NCBI RefSeq assembly: GCF_012395185.1
Contig: NZ_JAAZTU010000022.1
Location: 1-64,000 of the forward strand
DNA length: 64,000 nucleotides
Direction of reading: 5' to 3'
Source of the DNA: Vibrio aestuarianus
Lineage (GTDB): Bacteria > Pseudomonadota > Gammaproteobacteria > Enterobacterales > Vibrionaceae
In this document: positions 10,105-19,245 of the stretch, piece after piece
How positions within the stretch are numbered: the stretch's first letter is position 1
How the letters are laid out: the number at the start of each line of letters is the position of its first letter
The notes under the pieces: model-generated
The model's input: only the letters and a program-made list of their open reading frames with translations
Databases searched by the model: none
Told to the model about the DNA's origin: nothing
Position numbers and translations under genes: made by a program

Positions 10105-10920
10105 TTACTCGTTCGCATTAGCAACAAAGAGTTGCTGACCATTTAATTTAAACGCATTGATCAACGCTTGACCTTTTGGGTTAACCAACCAATCACTGAA
10201 CGCTTTAGCACCTTGATAATTGGTACTTGGGTAACGTTCAGGGTTAATCAAAATGACTTGATAAGGATTAAACAGGTTTTTATCCCCTTGGAATAAAATC
10301 TTTAAGTCTAATTTATTGGTGTAGGCGAGCCATGTGCCACGGTCGCTTAATGTATAAGCTTGCATTTCTGAAGCTATATTCAACGTAGGTCCCATACCTT
10401 GCCCAACGGAGCGATAACCACCGAAATTAGGCTCAATGTTGGCCTGTGCCCAAATACCCAGTTCTTTTTTATGTGTTCCAGAATCATCACCACGTGAAAT
10501 AAACGTAACCCCCGTGTTGGCGATCTTTTTAAACACTTCCGTCAACGCTTTTTGCTGTGCAATCTGCGCCGGATCTGATTTTGGGCCGACAATGACAAAA
10601 TCGTTATACATCAGTTTACGCGGTAACACGCCATAACCATTCTCAACAAAAGTCTTTTCTGCTTTCGGCGCGTGCGTCATGACTAAATCTACATCGCCAT
10701 TTTCACCCATTTTCAACGCTTTACCCGTACCAGTTGCAATCACATCGACTTTATAACCAGACTCTTTTTCAAATTGAGGCAATAAATAATCAAGCAGCCC
10801 TGAGTGATAAGTGCTGGTTGTCGTTGCCAGTCGGATTCTAGAATTATTTTCGGCACTTGATGCTGAATAACTGATTAAAACCAAAGATGCAGTTGCGATA
10901 GTAAAAGCCGTTTTTTTCAT
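10105..10920 (-). CDS. tupA: Tungstate-binding periplasmic protein
   Basis: The 271-residue protein has a cleavable signal peptide of about 22 residues ending ASSAE, then the TTTS motif (ATTTSTYHSG) that is the hallmark of TupA and distinguishes it from ModA. TupA binds tungstate with very high affinity in the periplasm. The predicted sigma-54 promoter at 10983-10999 would place the transcript start about 50 bases upstream of the ATG. The presence of TupA rather than ModA in a formate dehydrogenase genome region suggests that the enzyme may use tungsten, which is inference. Confidence 0.92.
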   Translation of the reverse strand: MKKTAFTIATASLVLISYSASSAENNSRIRLATTTSTYHSGLLDYLLPQFEKESGYKVDVIATGTGKALKMGENGDVDLVMTHAPKAEKTFVENGYGVLPRKLMYNDFVIVGPKSDPAQIAQQKALTEVFKKIANTGVTFISRGDDSGTHKKELGIWAQANIEPNFGGYRSVGQGMGPTLNIASEMQAYTLSDRGTWLAYTNKLDLKILFQGDKNLFNPYQVILINPERYPSTNYQGAKAFSDWLVNPKGQALINAFKLNGQQLFVANANE

Positions 10921-10982
10921 TTGTTATTCCATTGATAAAGGGGATAAAGCCAATAACTGAACATTGCGTATCAATGCTACAT

Positions 10983-10999
10983 AGCAAACAAGGTGCCAG
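10983..10999 (-). promoter_or_regulatory. Predicted sigma-54 promoter of tupABC-mobA-mobB/moeA
   Basis: Read on the minus strand, the site is CTGGCACCTTGTTTGCT: TGGCAC, five bases, TTGCT, with exact GG-N10-GC spacing. It is a near-perfect match to the -24/-12 consensus. The start site should be near 10972, about 50 bases before tupA. Confidence 0.8.
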
Positions 11000-11019
11000 A
11001 AATTATAAAGGTTTTGCGG

Positions 11020-11030
11020 ATAATTTTGTC
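11020..11030 (-). promoter_or_regulatory. Possible secondary activator half-site upstream of tupA
   Basis: On the minus strand the bases read GACAAAATTAT, matching the first eight of the palindrome GACAAAATGTC found at 11069. Its centre is about 53 bp upstream of the predicted tupA start site. It may be a weaker site for the same regulator. Confidence 0.3.
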
Positions 11031-11067
11031 TCATATCAGTAAATTAAGTGACAACCCTCAGAAACTT

Positions 11068-11087
11068 AGACAAAATGTCCCATCTTA
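11068..11087. promoter_or_regulatory. Putative upstream activator element shared with the fdh operon
   Basis: The element contains the palindrome GACAAAATGTC (11069-11079) and continues with CCATCTTA. Seventeen of its 20 bases are identical to 30267-30286 upstream of the formate dehydrogenase operon. The centre is about 102 bp upstream of the predicted tupA start site, a usual distance for sigma-54 activator sites, and about 90 bp before the regulator gene's own start codon, so autoregulation is also possible. Confidence 0.55.
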
Positions 11088-11165
11088 CACCCACTCAACG
11101 TGTGGTTAGTTGGTACACTCTGTCCCAATATTAAAATCTTGCGCACAATATCAAAAGAGAAGCTT

Positions 11166-12659
11166 ATGACCCACTGCATCGAGACTCATTCAGCACTGCA
11201 ATACCAAGCATTTTCTGTCCTAGTAGTTGATGATGAAGTCGGAATGCAGACCGTGCTCAAAAAAGCACTGAGCAAATGGTTTTCAAAAGTTGATTGCACA
11301 GGAAGTATTGAAGAGGCGGAAGAGCTTCGCAGTGCTAATCACTATGATTTGATTGTGCTAGATATTAATCTACCCGGACGCTCAGGTATCGAATGGAAAG
11401 AAGCGTTTGAAGACCCAGATAAACGCGCTGACGTTATTTTTATGACTGGCTACGCAGATTTAGAAACCGCGATCAGTGCCTTAAAATTAGGGGCCTCAGA
11501 CTTTATCTTGAAACCCTTTAATTTGAGCCAAATGCTGCAAGCAGTGCAGCGCTGTATGGACAAGCGTTTAAATGAACGCATGCAGTACGCACTGCAACAC
11601 AATTTCAAACATCACTGTACCTCCGAAATTATTGGTGGTTCATACAAAACTCAGCAACTTAAACAACTAATTGTGCAATTTGCGCCATCACGAGCATCCG
11701 TTTTGATTGAAGGAGAATCGGGGACCGGCAAAGAATTGGTGGCTCGTGGCGTTCATCAAGCCAGTGGTCGTCAAGGTCCATTTGTGGCCGTAAATTGTGG
11801 TGCAATTGCTCCAGAGTTGTTAGAAAGTGAGTTGTTTGGCCATACTTCTGGAGCGTTTACTGGCGCGAAAAAAAGCCGAGAAGGGTTGTTTCGTGTCGCT
11901 AATGGCGGGACGCTATTTCTTGATGAAATAGGTGAGATGCCGCTTGCCATGCAATCATCACTCTTAAGGGTATTAGAGCAGCGCTCCATTCGCCCCGTCG
12001 GTTCTGAAAAAGAGATTCATATTGATGTCCGAGTCGTGGCGGCAACCAACCGAAATTTGCAAAAAGAAGTCGAGAATGGCAATTTCCGCAGCGATCTTTA
12101 CTATCGTCTCAATGTATTAAAAATTGAAGTCAGCCCACTAAGAGAGCGCAAAGCAGATCTTAAAGAATTGGTTCCATTTTTTACGCGTATGCTGACTTCA
12201 GAGCTCGGTATGCAAGACCCTAAGTGGGCTCATGAAGATACGTCAGCAATTCAAGACTACAATTGGCCTGGGAATATTCGCGAACTGAAAAATCTCATTG
12301 AGCGTTGTATCTTACTCGGTAAACCACCTGCTCATTACTGGCGAGAGATGCATGGAATCACTGAGTCGCAAGGCTTATCTAAAATAGCAGAATTAAGTGT
12401 GACGGAAGAATTCATAGTGACACCGTCACATCAAGTTGTTCCATCAACGTTAGATACAACTTCATACCAAGCAAATACTTATCAAGGTTATCCGTGTGAC
12501 TGGACACTGAAACAGGTAGAAAAAGCACACATCCAACAATTAGTGCAACACTACGAAGGGAATAAGTCCGCAGCCGCTCGTGATTTGGGCGTCGCAAGAA
12601 AAACCTTGGAGCGTAAATTCAAAGAGTGGGAAAGCGAGGAAAACGCCGATGCCAATTAA
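11166..12659 (+). CDS. Sigma-54-dependent two-component response regulator
   Basis: The 497-residue NtrC-family activator has a receiver domain (acidic pair VDDE near residue 18, phospho-acceptor Asp near 66, Lys in ILKPF), an AAA+ domain with GESGTGKE near 183 and the sigma-54 contact loop GAFTGA near 229, and a Fis-type helix-turn-helix at the C terminus (NKSAAARDLGVARKTLERKF). It should use ATP to open sigma-54 promoters. I start at ATG 11166 after AAGAGAAG rather than the in-frame ATG at 11100. It overlaps the kinase gene by 11 bases and is divergent from tupA, whose promoter is of sigma-54 type. The likely targets are tup and fdh genes (see findings). Confidence 0.9.
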   Translation: MTHCIETHSALQYQAFSVLVVDDEVGMQTVLKKALSKWFSKVDCTGSIEEAEELRSANHYDLIVLDINLPGRSGIEWKEAFEDPDKRADVIFMTGYADLETAISALKLGASDFILKPFNLSQMLQAVQRCMDKRLNERMQYALQHNFKHHCTSEIIGGSYKTQQLKQLIVQFAPSRASVLIEGESGTGKELVARGVHQASGRQGPFVAVNCGAIAPELLESELFGHTSGAFTGAKKSREGLFRVANGGTLFLDEIGEMPLAMQSSLLRVLEQRSIRPVGSEKEIHIDVRVVAATNRNLQKEVENGNFRSDLYYRLNVLKIEVSPLRERKADLKELVPFFTRMLTSELGMQDPKWAHEDTSAIQDYNWPGNIRELKNLIERCILLGKPPAHYWREMHGITESQGLSKIAELSVTEEFIVTPSHQVVPSTLDTTSYQANTYQGYPCDWTLKQVEKAHIQQLVQHYEGNKSAAARDLGVARKTLERKFKEWESEENADAN

Positions 12660-14679
12660 TAGTCATTGGTTGAGAAAATGGCGTTTCCGCTTTAAAACCA
12701 TGGTGCGTTATCGGTTATTGATTTTATCGTCGGCACCCATTTTCTTTACGTTATTTGCGCTGATCGCCATTAGTATTTATTGGTCCATTCACTATACATG
12801 GCAAAGTGCACTGATTGATGTCTCTGAACGCTTAGGCGTTGCCGAAAACAGTATTGGGCTATTACAGCAAAAACAAGCCAATTACGTTAAGGCATTTTCT
12901 GAGTCCTATGATTTCCGCATCCGAGTGAGAAATCCTAAACAATATCAACAGCTAAATCAGTGGGTCAGCGAACAAAAGAAACGTTATTCGCTCGACTTTT
13001 TGCGTTACGAAAGTGTCGATACTCTTGAGAAAAAATTCCGCTACCTTGATCTGACCAAGCAAGAATCCTTTTTTGATGTATTAACGGAACAAGAGCTAAA
13101 ACAACTAGATAGTGACCTCGCAAAACGGGCTCAAACTCCAATTCTCAATGACCAACAAATAGAAACTCGTGGGTTGGTCAGTCGCACCGTAATACCGATT
13201 AAAAATCAACACAATGACATTATCGGATTTTTAGATGGTGGCTTATTGCTAAATAACAGCACGGTATTAGTCGATCAAATCCGCGATCTGATTTATCCAA
13301 GCAAGCTCGATAGTTTAAGGCCTTTGGGCACCCTGACTGTTTTCTTAGATGACTTACGTGTAAGTACCAATGTTCCGTTAGATAGTGATCAACACGCGGG
13401 CAGGGCGATTGGCACTCGCGTTTCTTCGGGGGTAAAGCAAAGGGTTTTGGGAGAAGGCCAAGAGTGGGTTGGTCGTGCGTATGTTTATGACGCTTGGTAT
13501 ATCACCGCCTATCAACCGATCAAAGATCAGTATGATAATGTTATTGGTATGCTTTATACCGGTTATTTAATGTGGCCGTTTGTGAAAACCTACTTGACTA
13601 ACATCGTTGAAATTGGTGTCACAACAGTTCTGCTGCTAGTTTTATCAACATGGTTTGTTTACAAAGGCTCACGAGATTTATTCCGACCAATAGAGCAGAT
13701 CCATAAAGTAGTTAAGCTGGTACGTTTGGGTAAAAACCAACGTATTGGAGAGCTTGGGTTTGATGACCAACATGAGCTCACACAGTTAGCTAAGCAATTC
13801 GACAACATGCTTGATCTTCTGCAACAGCAAAATGAAGAAATACGCCAAGCTGCGTTTGAATTGGAAGAGAAGGTTAATGAGCGAACATTGAGCTTGCGTG
13901 AAAAAACCGAGCAATTGGAACACCACATTAAATTGCTTAATCAAACACGAGATAAACTCATCATCAACGAAAAACTTGCTTCACTAGGTGAGTTAACTGC
14001 TGGAATCGCACATGAGATCAATAACCCAACCGCTGTAATTCTCGGCAATACCGAACTAATAAAATTTGAACTTGGTGACGACACACAGCGTGTCGAAGAA
14101 GAGCTAGATGCGATCATGCTGCAAATAGATCGGATACGAAACATTACTCGTAGTCTACTGCAATACAGTCGGCAAGGCGGCATTCAAGATCAGGTGACGT
14201 GGCAACACATCAACCCGATTATTGAAGAAAGTATTACGCTAGTTAAAACCGGAAACAATAAGCGTGATATTGAGTTTAATGTTGATTTAAAAGCACATTC
14301 ATCGGTTGAAGTGAATCGGCATCAACTTCTGCAAATTTTAGTCAACCTGATGATGAATGGTATCCATGCGATGAATGGCTGCGGCTGTTTAACGATTAAC
14401 AGTGAAGACTGGTACAAAAATGAAGAAAGTATCGGTGCTATCATCCATATTCAAGACCAAGGTTGTGGCATTAAACCTGAAAATATCAAACGAATATTTG
14501 ACCCTTTTTATACTACCAAGCGCGATGGTACTGGCTTAGGACTTTCCGTATCTCAAAGCCTTCTTAGCCAAACGGGAGGGCATATTGAAGTCCGTTCAGT
14601 ATTGGGAGCTGGTAGTGTATTTAGTGTCTACTTACCACGGAAGATGGAAAGCGATTTATTTGTTACTCAAGTCAGTTGA
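12649..14679 (+). CDS. Membrane sensor histidine kinase with periplasmic Cache-like domain
   Basis: The 676-residue kinase has a first membrane helix at about 22-46, a periplasmic sensor of about 270 residues that looks like a double Cache fold (RAYVYDAWYITAYQPIKD near its end), a second helix at about 320-342, HAMP, coiled coil, the phospho-acceptor His455 in GIAHEINNP, and a complete ATPase domain (N box MNGIHAM, DQGCGI, GTGLGLS). Periplasmic Cache domains generally bind small organic ligands. Its partner is the overlapping sigma-54 regulator. The signal is unknown; formate, another carboxylate or an oxyanion are all possible. A terminator follows immediately. Confidence 0.88.
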   Translation: MPINSHWLRKWRFRFKTMVRYRLLILSSAPIFFTLFALIAISIYWSIHYTWQSALIDVSERLGVAENSIGLLQQKQANYVKAFSESYDFRIRVRNPKQYQQLNQWVSEQKKRYSLDFLRYESVDTLEKKFRYLDLTKQESFFDVLTEQELKQLDSDLAKRAQTPILNDQQIETRGLVSRTVIPIKNQHNDIIGFLDGGLLLNNSTVLVDQIRDLIYPSKLDSLRPLGTLTVFLDDLRVSTNVPLDSDQHAGRAIGTRVSSGVKQRVLGEGQEWVGRAYVYDAWYITAYQPIKDQYDNVIGMLYTGYLMWPFVKTYLTNIVEIGVTTVLLLVLSTWFVYKGSRDLFRPIEQIHKVVKLVRLGKNQRIGELGFDDQHELTQLAKQFDNMLDLLQQQNEEIRQAAFELEEKVNERTLSLREKTEQLEHHIKLLNQTRDKLIINEKLASLGELTAGIAHEINNPTAVILGNTELIKFELGDDTQRVEEELDAIMLQIDRIRNITRSLLQYSRQGGIQDQVTWQHINPIIEESITLVKTGNNKRDIEFNVDLKAHSSVEVNRHQLLQILVNLMMNGIHAMNGCGCLTINSEDWYKNEESIGAIIHIQDQGCGIKPENIKRIFDPFYTTKRDGTGLGLSVSQSLLSQTGGHIEVRSVLGAGSVFSVYLPRKMESDLFVTQVS

Positions 14680-14681
14680 AA

Positions 14682-14716
14682 AAACGCCTCTGATTAAGGA
14701 GGCGTTTAGGTTTTTT
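14682..14716. terminator. Bidirectional terminator between the sensor kinase and afuC
   Basis: AAACGCCTC (14682-14690) pairs perfectly with GAGGCGTTT (14699-14707) around an 8-base loop. T6 follows on the plus strand at 14711-14716 and A-rich sequence precedes it, so it can stop both convergent transcripts. Confidence 0.88.
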
Positions 14717-14736
14717 ACAATGAAAAGGCTGATCAG

Positions 14737-15792
14737 TTATGCGTCTTCGGGCAGTAAAAATAACCCGACAGGATTGATGCTCAAATAAGCATGATCAGCG
14801 TAACTGGGATCAAACTGAGAAGAATTTAGCTGTAATAACAATTCTTTATTGTGCCACTTAACCAACACTTCATACATTGAACCCATATAAGCAATGCTGG
14901 TAATTTCACACTGTTGACACGCTTCACCTTCAGTGCAAAGTAAAATGGCTTCTGGTCGCACACCAATTTGATAATTACCCGTTGGCAAGGCGGCTACGCT
15001 CTCATCATCTGCTGGAATTTTGTAACCATTAATGATTAAGTGTGATCCATCATAACTGCCATCGAAAATATTCGCTTCCCCCATAAAGTTTGCCATAAAC
15101 ATCGATGCAGGGTGCTTATACAATTGAGTTGGTGATCCTTGCTGCATTATATCGCCATCTTTCATTACAATAACCGTATCAGATACAGCAAATGCTTCTG
15201 CTTGGTCGTGAGTTACATACAAAGAAGTAATATTAAAACGCTGCTGTAATTCACGAATGGTTTCACGCATGCTGCGCCTTAAGTTAGCGTCAAGGTTACT
15301 CAACGGCTCATCAAATAACAATACTTTAGGTTTTAAGACCAGAGCGCGAGCAAGAGCAACACGTTGCTGCTGACCACCTGAAATTTGGTCAACATAACGC
15401 TCACCAAACCCCTCTAGATCAACCAACCTAAGCGCTTCATCAACTCTTTGTTTCACTTCTTCTTTGCTCAAACCGATCATTTTTAGGCCATAGCCGACGT
15501 TGTCGTGCAATGAAAGGTGTGGGAATAGCGCATAAGATTGAAACACCATACAGATATCACGTTGTTGGATTGATGTATTGGTGACATCTTCGCCATCAAT
15601 AAAAATTTGTCCGCTAGTCGGTTTCTCTAAACCCGCGACCAAGCGCAATACGGTGGTTTTCCCACACCCTGACGGGCCAAGTAATGTCACTAAGCTGCCT
15701 TTTTTTATTTCTAAGTCTACATCTCCAATAACAGTTTTATCACCAAAACGTTTGCAGACATTTTTTAGAACGACAAAGTTTTCATTTTCCAT
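14737..15792 (-). CDS. ABC transporter ATP-binding protein, AfuC/FbpC family
   Basis: The 351-residue ATPase has Walker [10 protein letters not shown], signature ISGGQQQR, Walker B VLLFDEP, and a C-terminal TOBE-like region (from about 245) typical of importer ATPases. Automated annotation usually calls this family ferric iron FbpC. The linked binding protein and the UhpABC genes point instead to sugar-phosphate import as described for AfuABC. It is the last gene of the uhp-afu cluster and 17 bases downstream of the permease gene. Confidence 0.82.
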   Translation of the reverse strand: MENENFVVLKNVCKRFGDKTVIGDVDLEIKKGSLVTLLGPSGCGKTTVLRLVAGLEKPTSGQIFIDGEDVTNTSIQQRDICMVFQSYALFPHLSLHDNVGYGLKMIGLSKEEVKQRVDEALRLVDLEGFGERYVDQISGGQQQRVALARALVLKPKVLLFDEPLSNLDANLRRSMRETIRELQQRFNITSLYVTHDQAEAFAVSDTVIVMKDGDIMQQGSPTQLYKHPASMFMANFMGEANIFDGSYDGSHLIINGYKIPADDESVAALPTGNYQIGVRPEAILLCTEGEACQQCEITSIAYMGSMYEVLVKWHNKELLLQLNSSQFDPSYADHAYLSINPVGLFLLPEDA

Positions 15793-15809
15793 GTTTATAT
15801 CTCCAATCG

Positions 15810-17906
15810 TTATTCTTGGTTAGTCGCTTTAGAACGTGAAACACGAGCCTCACCAACGATAAAATCAAATATCAAAATAATGGCTAACATCACCACAATT
15901 AAAATTGAGCCATAAGCAATCGCTACACCATATTCACCATCTTCTACACGATTCAATATATAAGATGTTGCAACACGTGTTTCCGGAGTCACCAAGAATA
16001 TAATCGCGCTAACGGTGGTCATGGCACGTACAAAGCTATAAATCAACGTCGATAGAATCGCTGGACGCAATAGAGGTAATAAAATATGAGTAATGGTTTT
16101 AAAGGAGTTCGCTCTTAGACTGAGTGAGGCTTCATCTAAGGATTTATCTAATTGACCTAGCCCAGCGATACCCGCACGAATACCTACTGGAACATTACGC
16201 ATTACCATTGAGATCACGACAATGGCTGCCGTACCCGTCAGGTAAATAGGTGCATCGTTAAAGGCAAGGATGTATGACACACCGGCGACCGTGCCGGGTA
16301 CTGCGAAACAAAGCATCGTGGCAAATTCTATGACTTTTTTGCCATAAAATTGCTGGCGAACAACTATATAAGCGATCAATAAACCAAATAATGCCGTTAA
16401 TGGCGCGGCAACGCCTGCGTAAATCATGGTCGTGATCAATGATGGCCAAGCACCTTCACTCATTCCCATACCAAATAGATGGATATAGTTTTTTAGCGTT
16501 AAGCTGTAATCAACACCCCAGTTAACGGTGAAGCTACCGAAGATAATGCTGCCATAGAGAAGAATGTTAAATACCATCCAAAAATACAACAGACCCGAAA
16601 CCGAGTGTTTAAGCAAGGTTGGTAGTGCTTGTACATCACCACGATACGATTTTCCTGAAATAGTTACGTACGAACGTTTACCTATCCACAAATACTGAAC
16701 CACAAAAATCGCCAGTGAAAACAACAGTAAAACAGCGCCCAGTGTACTAGCTGAGGCATAATCTAATTGTGCACCAGCAATATAGAAGTAGATTTGTGTT
16801 GCCAATACGTCGAAGCTTCCACCTAGTACTAACGGGTTACTGAAATCAGCTAGTGATTGAACAAATATGATCAAGAAACTGTTTGCTAAAGCAGGTTTCA
16901 GCAATGGCATTACGATCTTGAAGAAGGTTTGATAGCGATTGGCACGCAGTGTATAAGATGCTTCTTCTAAAGAAGGATGCAGCGATTTCATTGCGCCATC
17001 TAGAATCATGAACGACATTGGAGCGAAGGCGAGCACTTGCGCCATCCAGATGCCTGTAAATCCATATAACCAGTTGGTTTGCTGTAGCCCAAACCAATCG
17101 ACCATCAATTCTGTAATATAACCAGAACGTCCTAACATCAAAGTAACCCCAAGACCCACAACAAAAGGTGGGGTTACAATTGGCAAGATAGAAAAAATAC
17201 GCGCAATAAAAGCGGAGCGAGTAGCAATTCGAGTTGTGTAGATAGCAAATATCAGACCGAAGAAGGTAGCACCAATCCCGACGGACACACCAAGGAATAT
17301 CGAATTCCAAATGATTTGTATGATCTGAGAGCGACCTAATATATCAATGAATTGCCAGGCACTAAAGTTACCCAGGTCGTCTTTAAACATCGGTACAAAG
17401 ATGGCAATACTCGGAAATATGATAAAAATGGAGATCAGTAGAATGATCGATATTAATGCACCAATGACAAAGCAATCCCCCCCTAGAAACTCAAGACGGG
17501 CAAAGGCTAATGTCATCACCGCACCTAAAGCAATGAAAAGCGCGATGGTGGAGTAGCCCAAACCGTGTTGGGTATACCAAGAGCTGAGTAAGACGATGAG
17601 CATACACGTTGCAGAATAACCAATATCAAAATAGTGGCGGTGCTTAGCGTATTTATTTTGCGCTTTACTGGGGCGAATTAAGAGAAGGGTAGGTAGTGCA
17701 AACCACAACCAAGAAATGTTGAAGCCACTCCAACCCATGGCATCGTAAAATTCTTGTGAGGTTGACTCAAATACCCCGTAATCAAGGGCAAAAGATGGCA
17801 ACAGCACAAATGCACACAATAAAGTGATGATCCAATAAAAAATGGGATCTCTGTGCGACTTATTTTGCTGCTGACGTGGTGCTGTGTCCGCTGCGAGTTC
17901 ATTCAT
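15810..17906 (-). CDS. ABC transporter permease (two fused permease halves), AfuB/FbpB family
   Basis: The 698-residue inner-membrane protein has two permease domains in tandem, each with its ATPase-contact loop ([19 protein letters not shown] and [19 protein letters not shown]), plus extra N-terminal membrane helices. Such fused permeases serve the FbpABC/AfuABC families. I prefer the ATG at 17906 ([14 protein letters not shown]). The longer frame to 18056 begins inside an intercistronic hairpin and would add an unlikely 50-residue leader. Its function should follow that of the binding protein: probable sugar-phosphate uptake. Confidence 0.82.
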   Translation of the reverse strand: MNELAADTAPRQQQNKSHRDPIFYWIITLLCAFVLLPSFALDYGVFESTSQEFYDAMGWSGFNISWLWFALPTLLLIRPSKAQNKYAKHRHYFDIGYSATCMLIVLLSSWYTQHGLGYSTIALFIALGAVMTLAFARLEFLGGDCFVIGALISIILLISIFIIFPSIAIFVPMFKDDLGNFSAWQFIDILGRSQIIQIIWNSIFLGVSVGIGATFFGLIFAIYTTRIATRSAFIARIFSILPIVTPPFVVGLGVTLMLGRSGYITELMVDWFGLQQTNWLYGFTGIWMAQVLAFAPMSFMILDGAMKSLHPSLEEASYTLRANRYQTFFKIVMPLLKPALANSFLIIFVQSLADFSNPLVLGGSFDVLATQIYFYIAGAQLDYASASTLGAVLLLFSLAIFVVQYLWIGKRSYVTISGKSYRGDVQALPTLLKHSVSGLLYFWMVFNILLYGSIIFGSFTVNWGVDYSLTLKNYIHLFGMGMSEGAWPSLITTMIYAGVAAPLTALFGLLIAYIVVRQQFYGKKVIEFATMLCFAVPGTVAGVSYILAFNDAPIYLTGTAAIVVISMVMRNVPVGIRAGIAGLGQLDKSLDEASLSLRANSFKTITHILLPLLRPAILSTLIYSFVRAMTTVSAIIFLVTPETRVATSYILNRVEDGEYGVAIAYGSILIVVMLAIILIFDFIVGEARVSRSKATNQE

Positions 17907-18033
17907 TTGTTTGTACCAAAGTAGTGAGCAAAGGAGCATTGAGCTATGTATACACAAATTTTTAATCAAGAAAGGTGTGCAATAGCGCTGATAAGTAAAA
18001 GACCAATGAAGATGAGTTCCATCGTGCGAGTAA

Positions 18034-18056
18034 ATGGGCAGCTCAATACTGCCCAT
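18034..18056 (-). repeat. Intercistronic hairpin between the binding-protein and permease genes
   Basis: ATGGGCAG (18034-18041) pairs with CTGCCCAT (18049-18056) around a 7-base loop. No strong T-run follows on the minus strand, so it is more likely to protect the upstream message or attenuate than to terminate. Such hairpins often allow more binding protein than permease to be made. Confidence 0.55.
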
Positions 18057-18081
18057 ACATTCACGTTAATGAGTGAAGAAA

Positions 18082-19116
18082 TTATTCACCCATTTTAACG
18101 ACATTAACCCACTTGTTAATCAATCGTTTACGTTCATCTGACGAACCATAAGTATCCATATCATAATCAATCAATGTCAGTTTTTGAGGATCTAATGCAT
18201 TTGGAGATTGCTCTGCCTGAGTATTAGTCAAAATTTGGAATGATTGGCCTTTTTTCCATGCTAACTCTTGGCCTTCTTTGGACATGACCCAGTCAACAAA
18301 CAATTTAGCGTTATCAATATTGCGAGCACCTTTAATAATGCTTACACCACCAATTTCATAACCTGTTCCTTCACACGGTGAAATCAATTCCAGTGGTGCG
18401 CCTTTTGATTGCTCAAGGGAATAATCATGTAAGAATCCAATACCGATAGCAATTTCACCACGCGCAGCGTTGCGAGAAGGGGTAACACCTGATTTGGTGT
18501 ATTGAGATATGTTTTTGTCGAGCGCTTTAAAGTAATTAAAGGCTTTATCTTCATCCCAAAGTTGAATGAAAGTCGCCAAAGCGGTATACGCTGTACCGGA
18601 ACTTTGTGGATCGGCAATTTGAATTTCACCTTGGTATTCTGGCTTGGTCAAATCACTCCAGCAACGTGGGATTTCAATCCCTTTTTCTGCCAGTCTTTGC
18701 GTATTAACGCCAAAACCTAAAATTCCCATGTAAACGGCAGAAGAGTAATTGCCTTTGCGTTTGGCTGGGTCTTTAAATCCATCCATGATGAACTCAAGTT
18801 GAGGTGATGGGTAAGGTTGTAATAGATCCATCTCGCCGGCTTGAGATTGCGGATCTAATGTGCCTCCATACCAAACGTCTGCTCGAGGGTTATTTTTCTC
18901 TGCTTCGATTTTCGCTAATGTACTGCCTGAGCCATTACGAACAAAGGAAGTTTTTACATCGTATTTTTCTGAAAATGCCTTAGTTTCTGCTTCACACATG
19001 GCGTTAGTTGCACTGCAATATACGACTAATCGACCTTCAGCAAGCACTTGAGGTGCAGCCAATGCCGAACCTAAAATACAAGTCGCGAGTAAGGTGCGAT
19101 ATAATTTATCTTTCAT
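18082..19116 (-). CDS. Periplasmic substrate-binding protein, AfuA-like (probable sugar-phosphate binding)
   Basis: The 344-residue protein has a signal peptide of about 26 residues (ending VLAEG) and the type II binding-protein fold of the FbpA/AfuA group (LVVYCSATN, RNGSGSTLAKIEAEKNNPRADVWYGG). The adjacent tyrosines that bind iron in FbpA are absent. The equivalent stretch reads GIGFLHDY, giving His230 and Asp231, with Glu254 twenty-four residues later. From memory, these match the His, Asp and Glu that hold glucose-6-phosphate in AfuA, at nearly identical numbering after signal cleavage. The gene follows uhpC. I therefore favour hexose-phosphate binding over iron. Confidence 0.8.
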   Translation of the reverse strand: MKDKLYRTLLATCILGSALAAPQVLAEGRLVVYCSATNAMCEAETKAFSEKYDVKTSFVRNGSGSTLAKIEAEKNNPRADVWYGGTLDPQSQAGEMDLLQPYPSPQLEFIMDGFKDPAKRKGNYSSAVYMGILGFGVNTQRLAEKGIEIPRCWSDLTKPEYQGEIQIADPQSSGTAYTALATFIQLWDEDKAFNYFKALDKNISQYTKSGVTPSRNAARGEIAIGIGFLHDYSLEQSKGAPLELISPCEGTGYEIGGVSIIKGARNIDNAKLFVDWVMSKEGQELAWKKGQSFQILTNTQAEQSPNALDPQKLTLIDYDMDTYGSSDERKRLINKWVNVVKMGE

Positions 19117-19142
19117 GTTTGTTTCCTCTTGTTATTTTCATC

Positions 19143-19172
19143 ACTTAACGCAGGTGTAGGGAGGCGTTAAGT
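19143..19172. promoter_or_regulatory. Inverted repeat upstream of the afuA-like gene
   Basis: ACTTAACGC (19143-19151) and GCGTTAAGT (19164-19172) form perfect 9-bp arms around a 12-base loop, about 27 bases before the start codon. No T-run follows, so it is not a standard terminator. It could be an operator or an mRNA leader hairpin. Confidence 0.45.
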
Positions 19173-19176
19173 TCTC

Positions 19177-19217
19177 ATCACATTCCTGTGATATCTTTTT
19201 TACTGCGCATTAGCAGT
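19177..19217. promoter_or_regulatory. Two further palindromes in the uhpC-afuA spacer, possible regulator sites
   Basis: ATCACA-TTCC-TGTGAT (19177-19192) and ACTGC-N6-GCAGT (19202-19217) both have perfect arms. The first is not in CRP order (TGTGA before TCACA), so I do not call a CRP site. Either could be bound by the UhpA encoded upstream, a LuxR/NarL-type regulator. Confidence 0.35.
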
Positions 19218-19245
19218 GAAATTTTGAAAACAACGTGAGGAAGAA

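Noticed and set aside
17907..18056. Long N-terminal extension of the AfuB-like permease from 18056
   Set aside because: That start lies in an intercistronic hairpin and adds an atypical 50-residue leader; ATG 17906 fits the family better.
18082..19116. Calling the binding protein an iron(III) FbpA protein
   Set aside because: The adjacent iron-binding tyrosines are absent and His-Asp with a distant Glu are present; the uhp linkage also argues against iron.
19177..19192. CRP site upstream of the afuA-like gene
   Set aside because: The half-sites are in the reverse order (TCACA before TGTGA) and spaced by four bases, unlike the CRP consensus.
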